A program made the translations under genes and the position numbers. The notes beneath the pieces are model-generated. The model saw nothing but the letters and a program-made list of their open reading frames with translations, had not been told where the DNA came from and did not search any database. Shown here piece by piece: positions 60,613 through 64,000 of a stretch of DNA of 64,000 nucleotides. Within the stretch, counting starts at the first letter, position 1; every line of letters starts with the position of its first letter. Source of the DNA: Adineta steineri. Lineage: Eukaryota; Rotifera; Eurotatoria; Adinetida; Adinetidae. Where the stretch lies: NCBI GenBank assembly GCA_905250115.1, contig CAJNOI010000039.1, forward strand, positions 339,488 through 403,487, given 5' to 3'.

Positions 60613-60894
60613 ATGTCCTTAGAAACTCAACGACGTTTTATATTATCTGAATGGCGAATAGTTATGGTTAGTCAAACATCATATCCAATTATGTATAAAA
60701 TTGATCGACCACTCCGATCTAATGAAGCATCACAATCATTTGGAACAAATTATGCTGCAGTTAAGATTCCATTAGGCAATAGAATTATTACAAAATGGCA
60801 AGAACAAGTACGCCCAATCGATAATGAAAATGAGAAAAATGAATCTAATAATCCATGGTATGTTGTTCGTGAATGGACTGAAGCAGAAATGTGA
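60613..60894 (+). CDS. 93-residue orphan protein
   Basis: A single-exon frame with balanced composition, unlike surrounding AT-rich DNA. It contains FILSEWRIVMVSQTSYPIMY, NYAAVKIPLGNRIITKWQEQ and a C-terminal WYVVREWTEAEM. No signal peptide or membrane segment is present and I recognise no family. Tryptophan-rich, well-ordered sequence suggests a real small protein, but it could also be one exon of a larger or broken gene. Confidence 0.5.
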   Translation: MSLETQRRFILSEWRIVMVSQTSYPIMYKIDRPLRSNEASQSFGTNYAAVKIPLGNRIITKWQEQVRPIDNENEKNESNNPWYVVREWTEAEM

Positions 60895-61466
60895 AAAGAA
60901 AATTAATATTCATTTTAATTGTAAACATTATTTTTTTCCAAATCAATTTTAGTTTTCAGAATATTTTTTTTCCTCAATGTATTAGAAATCTGTTTGTATA
61001 ATCAATATATCACTGTTCATATAAATCCAAATATGATATTAAACATTTTTCTCATATATATGCAGCAGCTATTCTGATCAAGCACGAAGGTTATACTTCA
61101 ATCTGAAGGACAATTAAAGAGGAAAAAAAAGGAAGAAGAAGAATGATACTATTCATATTTAACGACATGAAGGAAAAAAAGTGATACTTTTTTTTTCTTA
61201 TATGCTTATTCGTTCTACAGATTGAGCCCTGTAGGACAATACTGCTAGTCATGCATCGATGCCTTGCTCATTTGATGGCCATTTTGCAAAAAAAGAGACT
61301 ATATATAAAAGAGAACACCTGGATGAACATTAAAATATACTTGAACTATGACTTTTACAGTTGATATGTAAATAGGAATATAAGATACATAAAGAGAAAT
61401 ATTTCAGTCGATTCTTCTTTGGATATTATATTAAAACACTTATTTGTTAAACAGTAAAAAAAGAAG
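60895..61466. other. intergenic region
   Basis: About 570 bp of AT-rich sequence with an A/G-rich patch near 61120-61145. It probably contains the promoter and leader of the downstream proline-rich gene. No gene is seen. Confidence 0.4.
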
Positions 61467-64000
61467 ATGGCCACGTAAGTTGAAATTTAATTTCTTACTA
61501 ATTCTACATGATGGAAGATAATAAAGATTTTTTGATACGATTAATTAATGAAATGAAAAATTAAACAATAAAAAATTATCATCACAAATCGATCAACTAT
61601 AATTTTATAGAAAAATATTTCAATATTAAATCTAATTACTAAATATCTACCGGCGAATCAAATAGTTCGTTTTTGTCAACTAGAAAATATTTTTTTCTAC
61701 ATTATCTCATAATATCTATGTATTTTATGATATAAACAGTGATGATTTTTCTAGTAGTTAGTCCTTCATCCATTCTTTTTTCTTTTTTTACCTTTAATAT
61801 ATACTAATATGAGACAAGCTATAGTTAATATTGAATTACAAGGATTGTTAGTTTTTTTTCTCTCTTTTTCTGAGCAAGGTCAATTGCTGATGTTTATTAG
61901 TTTGTTTATTATTGTTGTACAAATGAATACTATAAATCAAAAAAGTTGAAATGAACGTTTAAATTTACATTAAGAGAAAAAAATAAAGATAACTTAAAAA
62001 ATAGAGTAGCAATATTGTCTTTAAATTGAACTCCAATCTATACAAGAATAAACATAAACAAAGCTAGGGGAATAATATGTAAATGTCCTTGCCGGTATTT
62101 TACTATATATAGTTCCGCAAGACTGATTCTGTCTCTTGTTACTATTATCATCAATATTTGTCTCTTTTTTTCTTCTTTAATGAAACTATAAACAATATTA
62201 AAAATCGATATATTGTACGATTTTTTTCCCTTGTCTTCGATCATTTACTCAATAGCAGATTACTTGTATATTGGTATATGTAGTTTTCTTCTTTGTTTTT
62301 TGTTCTTAATTTTAGGTCTCGTAATTATAACAACGTCACAAGTGATAGCAATCAAGAGACTAAAACTACTCGTGTGACAGATCGTACTCAAATTCATCAA
62401 GTTCTTGCAGGCGTTGGCCTAGATCCGAACGATTATATTATTAGTCCATCACCAGAGGATCAGTTATCCCGAGAGTCAGCATCTAATAAAACATCAGCTT
62501 TTACTACCTATCCTTCACCACCAGAGCAGAACGCTCAACATCCATTGACATCGCAATCGCATTCCTTATTCACATCCGCTCGACCTCTTTCATACGTAGA
62601 ACAACCTCCACCTCAACCTCCACCAGCGCAACTTTTTCCAGGTTATCCATCGACACAATCAAATAACAATCAACCACCAATCAATCAACAACAAGGTCCA
62701 CAACTACCACCACCACCAACCTCACAATCAACAGCATCGTCACTATCATTTCTTTTCAATCAACCCTCATCAAACACACAAAATACAATCTCACAAAACA
62801 CAACCTCACAAAATATACCTACACAAAATACAACTACACAGCCATCTAACGATATGAGTCATTACTGCGTTTCACCAAGACGATCTCCTCCACCGCCACC
62901 ATCGCATTGTCACCCCCATCATCATCACCATCATCATCATCATCGTGATTCGTCCTTGTCAGCCGAACATTATATACATCAAGTTAATTCACACTGTAAC
63001 CCACCTGTTAAAGTAGTAAAACCGAGTACACAAAATGTTGTCTATAAAAAGGAAATTCGTATTCGTTATTTACAACCACCTACACCACCACCACCAGCAC
63101 CAATTATAATTCGTGAAAAACATATACCACCAGATCCACCTCAATCTGTACTTATTGATCATTTTTCTTTCTATATTTTTAATTTATTAATTTGTCTTCA
63201 TTAACAGCCACTTCTTATTCGTGAGCGAAAACCAGAAGCTCGTACACCACCACCATTGACTATCCGTGAACGTCCACCAACACCACCTAAACCACTTGAG
63301 TAATACAATTAGAAGATAAAAAAAACAATTATTTTTATCTATAATTGTTTATTTTCTTTTCGTTTAATTAGACCATATATAATTGAAAAAAAACTTCCAC
63401 CACCTCCACCTCATCCACGTCAAATTATTATCGAACGTTTACCAACTCCACCACCAAAACCTCGTACAGTTATATTTGAAAAATGGTTACCATATAAAAA
63501 ACTTAAACGTCCTGTCCTATTGCAACGAGCTCCAACACCAGAACCTATTAAACCAGCACGTAATGTTGTTATTGAATATGAACCATTAAAAGCTTATACA
63601 GTTCGACGTGTTATCGAAGAAGGTGTATTTCGTGTTGATCCATGTCAATTTTCAAGTTACAATGCTAAAACACAGAATTGTGGTGGTGACGTACGTATTG
63701 TTGAACGTATTGAAGATTTACCACCACCGAGTGAACAATTAAGACGTGTTTTAAATGAATATAATTGTGAACATCGATGTAGTCCATCACATATAAGTCG
63801 TCATGATTATCATTCACATCAGAATTTATCTGAACATATTCCATCATCGATTCAACATTTATTAACGGGTGCACGACCTACATCAAATATTGATCAACTT
63901 ACAAATGTATCACGTTCATCAAGTACACCAGCTCATAGACATGATCGAGTTCTATCAACAGGCAGTAATTCATCAGTTCCAAGTCCAACCCATGCACGTC
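61467..64000 (+). CDS. large proline-rich repeat protein (3' end outside window)
   Basis: The first exon is only 8 nt (ATGGCCAC at 61467-61474). An 841-bp intron follows (61475-62315), then exons 62316 to about 63150, 63208 to about 63299, and about 63372 to beyond 64000. The N-terminus (TRVTDRTQIHQVLAGVGLDP) is ordered. A long Pro/Gln/Ser/Asn-rich segment and a His run (about 62917-62943) follow. Then comes a quasi-repeat: IRIRYLQPPTPPPPAPIIIR, LLIRERKPEARTPPPLTIRE, PYIIEKKLPPPPPHPRQIII, RTVIFEKWLPYKK and PVLLQRAPTPEPIKPARNVV. Each unit pairs a short beta-like I/V-rich strand with a Pro-rich linker, somewhat like alveolin/articulin cytoskeletal repeats. A Cys-containing region with VRRVIEEGVFRVDP follows. 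I cannot assign a family; a structural or scaffolding role is a guess. Confidence 0.6.
61475..62315 (+). other. long first intron of the proline-rich gene
   Basis: Donor GTAAGT directly after the 8-nt first coding exon, acceptor TTTTAG before TCTCGTAATTAT. It is long for this genome and AT-rich; no exon, RNA gene or element is seen. Confidence 0.5.

Overview
This is an AT-rich, intron-dense animal nuclear segment. It carries about 22 protein-coding genes on both strands, most of them split by introns of roughly 45-60 bp. The gene set is metazoan: filamin, TIMELESS, STK11IP, TMEM163, TMEM9, DCAF8, CFAP141, SAAL1 and an AUTS2/fibrosin relative. The compactness, the tiny introns, splice-acceptor-like sequences a few bases upstream of many start codons, and an intronless bacterial-type PPC gene all suggest a rotifer, probably a bdelloid. 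That assignment is inference; no ribosomal or mitochondrial marker is present.

Layout. From 1 to 9.2 kb, all on the plus strand: a RING protein of the RNF168/169 type, an unrecognised Cys/Ser-rich protein, and TIMELESS. After about 3 kb of non-coding sequence comes filamin (12.1-26.3 kb). It encodes two CH domains, 13 Ig-filamin repeats, hinge 1, 8 repeats, hinge 2 and a terminal dimerisation repeat. It also holds a likely alternative terminal exon and a possible 18-nt microexon at hinge 1. Next are a GNAT acetyltransferase of the insect AANAT type and TMEM163. From 29.9 to 37.9 kb on the minus strand lies a tight head-to-tail cluster, in transcription order UTP6, IGBP1, LSM2, PPC-domain protein, SAAL1. 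About 460 bp away, divergently oriented, is a plus-strand series COA6, STK11IP and a protein with a PEAK/PRAG1-like N-terminal motif (38.3-45.9 kb). Gaps within both series are 60-195 bp, so two polycistronic units resolved by spliced-leader trans-splicing are plausible.

From 46.4 kb on: an apparent REEP5-type membrane domain fused to a Rossmann-like (ThuA/GATase-like) domain, a nested pair of non-autonomous hAT-like elements, CFAP141 and DCAF8 sharing a divergent promoter, TMEM9, an AUTS2/fibrosin-like gene, a small secreted acidic protein, a 93-residue orphan, and a large proline-rich protein that runs off the window.

Functionally the genes cover replication-fork protection and DNA-damage signalling (TIMELESS, the RING protein), actin crosslinking (filamin), RNA processing and ribosome biogenesis (LSM2, UTP6), PP2A-family control (IGBP1), cytochrome oxidase assembly (COA6), membrane trafficking and ion handling (STK11IP, TMEM9, TMEM163, REEP), and cilia (CFAP141). 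Several introns and one intergenic region carry short terminal-inverted-repeat elements with target-site duplications. No tRNA, rRNA, CRISPR array or autonomous transposase gene was recognised.
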